From Bacteroidales bacterium (GTDB taxonomy: Bacteria > Bacteroidota > Bacteroidia > Bacteroidales > NBLH01), in NCBI GenBank assembly GCA_026988445.1, contig JALSLF010000013.1:1-5297 (forward strand): a DNA stretch of 5,297 bases. The letters are read 5' to 3'. The notes beneath the pieces are model-generated. The model was not told the origin of the DNA, did not search any database, and saw nothing but the letters and a program-made list of their open reading frames with translations. A program made the translations under genes and the position numbers. Shown here piece by piece: positions 4,698 to 5,297 of the stretch. Each line of letters starts with the position of its first letter. The stretch's first letter is position 1.

Positions 4698-5297
4698 TTA
4701 CAATAAATCCAAGCTTTTTTGTTCACCGTTTTTTCCCGGTGTATCATTTTCAATTTCCAATTTTATCTCCGAATTTTGGTCTAAAATTTCATCTTGACTT
4801 TCCTCTTCTATATCTTCGGGTGCATCAAGTGGTTTTGTAAATTCAAGTTTGGCTATCTCATAGGCACTTATGCGCTTACCTTTTGCTTTATAACCTTTAA
4901 CAGCAATAAATTCCTCAACAATAATATCTTCATCAGGTCGCCCTTGATATTTTCCGCCAAATTCAACATGTAAAACAGGTTTTTTGTCTTGCGAAACAGC
5001 AATTAATTCAGCAGCACCTTCTTCTTCGGGGATAAACCATGCTTTTCGCTCGGTTGGTTCTATTTCAAATCGTTTCAGATAGTAAAAGTTTTTTTCTTTA
5101 TCAAAATAAACTGCCGAGAAAATCTTATTCGGATTATGTTTTTGAATAAGCAGCAAATCATCTTCGTAATGATTTGAAACTTCATAATCCGTTAATCGAT
5201 AATAACCGGACTTATTGATTACCAATATTTTATCATCTGCTTTAAACTCACCGAGCAATTCGCCGCGCTTATCGGTATTTAAACGGTTTACATCCGG
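4698..5297 (-). CDS. parC: Topoisomerase IV/gyrase A-type subunit, C-terminal part
   Basis: The window edge cuts this gene. 199 codons of the C-terminus plus TAA are visible, and the frame stays open to base 5297. The subunit breaks and rejoins DNA in a type IIA topoisomerase that decatenates or relaxes chromosomes; the visible part is the end of its DNA-wrapping C-terminal domain, not the catalytic core. The first residues read PDVNRLNTDKRGELLGEFKADDK, then beta-propeller-like strands (INKSGYYRLTDYEV, NKIFSAVYFDKEKNFYYLKRFEI), a FGGKYQGRPDEDI segment, and an acidic low-complexity tail ending QKSLDLL. These are features I associate with Bacteroidota topoisomerase IV subunit A. A TTG at 5258 is internal, not a start. 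The choice of parC over gyrA rests on recognition of the tail and is less certain than the family. Confidence 0.85.
   Translation of the reverse strand, partial: PDVNRLNTDKRGELLGEFKADDKILVINKSGYYRLTDYEVSNHYEDDLLLIQKHNPNKIFSAVYFDKEKNFYYLKRFEIEPTERKAWFIPEEEGAAELIAVSQDKKPVLHVEFGGKYQGRPDEDIIVEEFIAVKGYKAKGKRISAYEIAKLEFTKPLDAPEDIEEESQDEILDQNSEIKLEIENDTPGKNGEQKSLDLL

Noticed and set aside
5256..5258. TTG as the start of a 186-residue protein
   Set aside because: The frame is open through to the window edge and the upstream residues (PDVNRLNTDKRGE) continue the topoisomerase A domain, so this is an internal leucine codon.

Overview
This AT-rich window looks like chromosomal DNA from a member of the Bacteroidota. 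The case rests on three things. The partial topoisomerase subunit A carries the DVNRL-x-TDKRGE-LLGEF stretch and acidic tail I associate with that phylum. Two intergenic regions have perfect matches to the Bacteroidota -7 promoter box TAnnTTTG at sensible distances from ATG codons. The genes lack convincing Shine-Dalgarno sequences. I cannot place it to genus.

Layout. Positions 1-461 hold no gene: a probable terminator for a gene to the left, two copies of a 61-68 bp direct repeat, a hairpin, and two TTACGGTGA boxes just before the first gene. Positions 462-1912 carry the only plus-strand genes, an AbiEi/AbiEii toxin-antitoxin pair with a 4-bp overlap. From 1913 to the right edge everything is on the minus strand. 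In transcription order these are the end of a topoisomerase IV/gyrase A-type subunit (cut by the window edge), a single-domain bacteriohemerythrin, a 137-residue protein I do not recognise, an ammonia-dependent NAD synthetase and a YciO-like member of the YrdC/Sua5 family. The last two are 20 bp apart and probably form an operon.

Interpretation. The minus-strand genes look like ordinary chromosomal housekeeping. The AbiE pair is the accessory part: it points the opposite way, is bounded by repeat-rich noncoding DNA, and has distantly similar sequence on both sides. AbiEi should act as antitoxin and autorepressor, and AbiEii as a nucleotidyltransferase toxin with its motifs intact, so the system looks functional.

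I found no clearly new multi-gene system. The less explained signals are: a short intergenic motif (CGCTCAATTTAGG and relatives) seen four times in both orientations; the 24-bp periodic direct repeat upstream of abiEi; the paired boxes that may be the AbiEi operator; a YrdC-family protein lacking two residues of the TsaC/Sua5 signature; and the unrecognised 137-residue protein.
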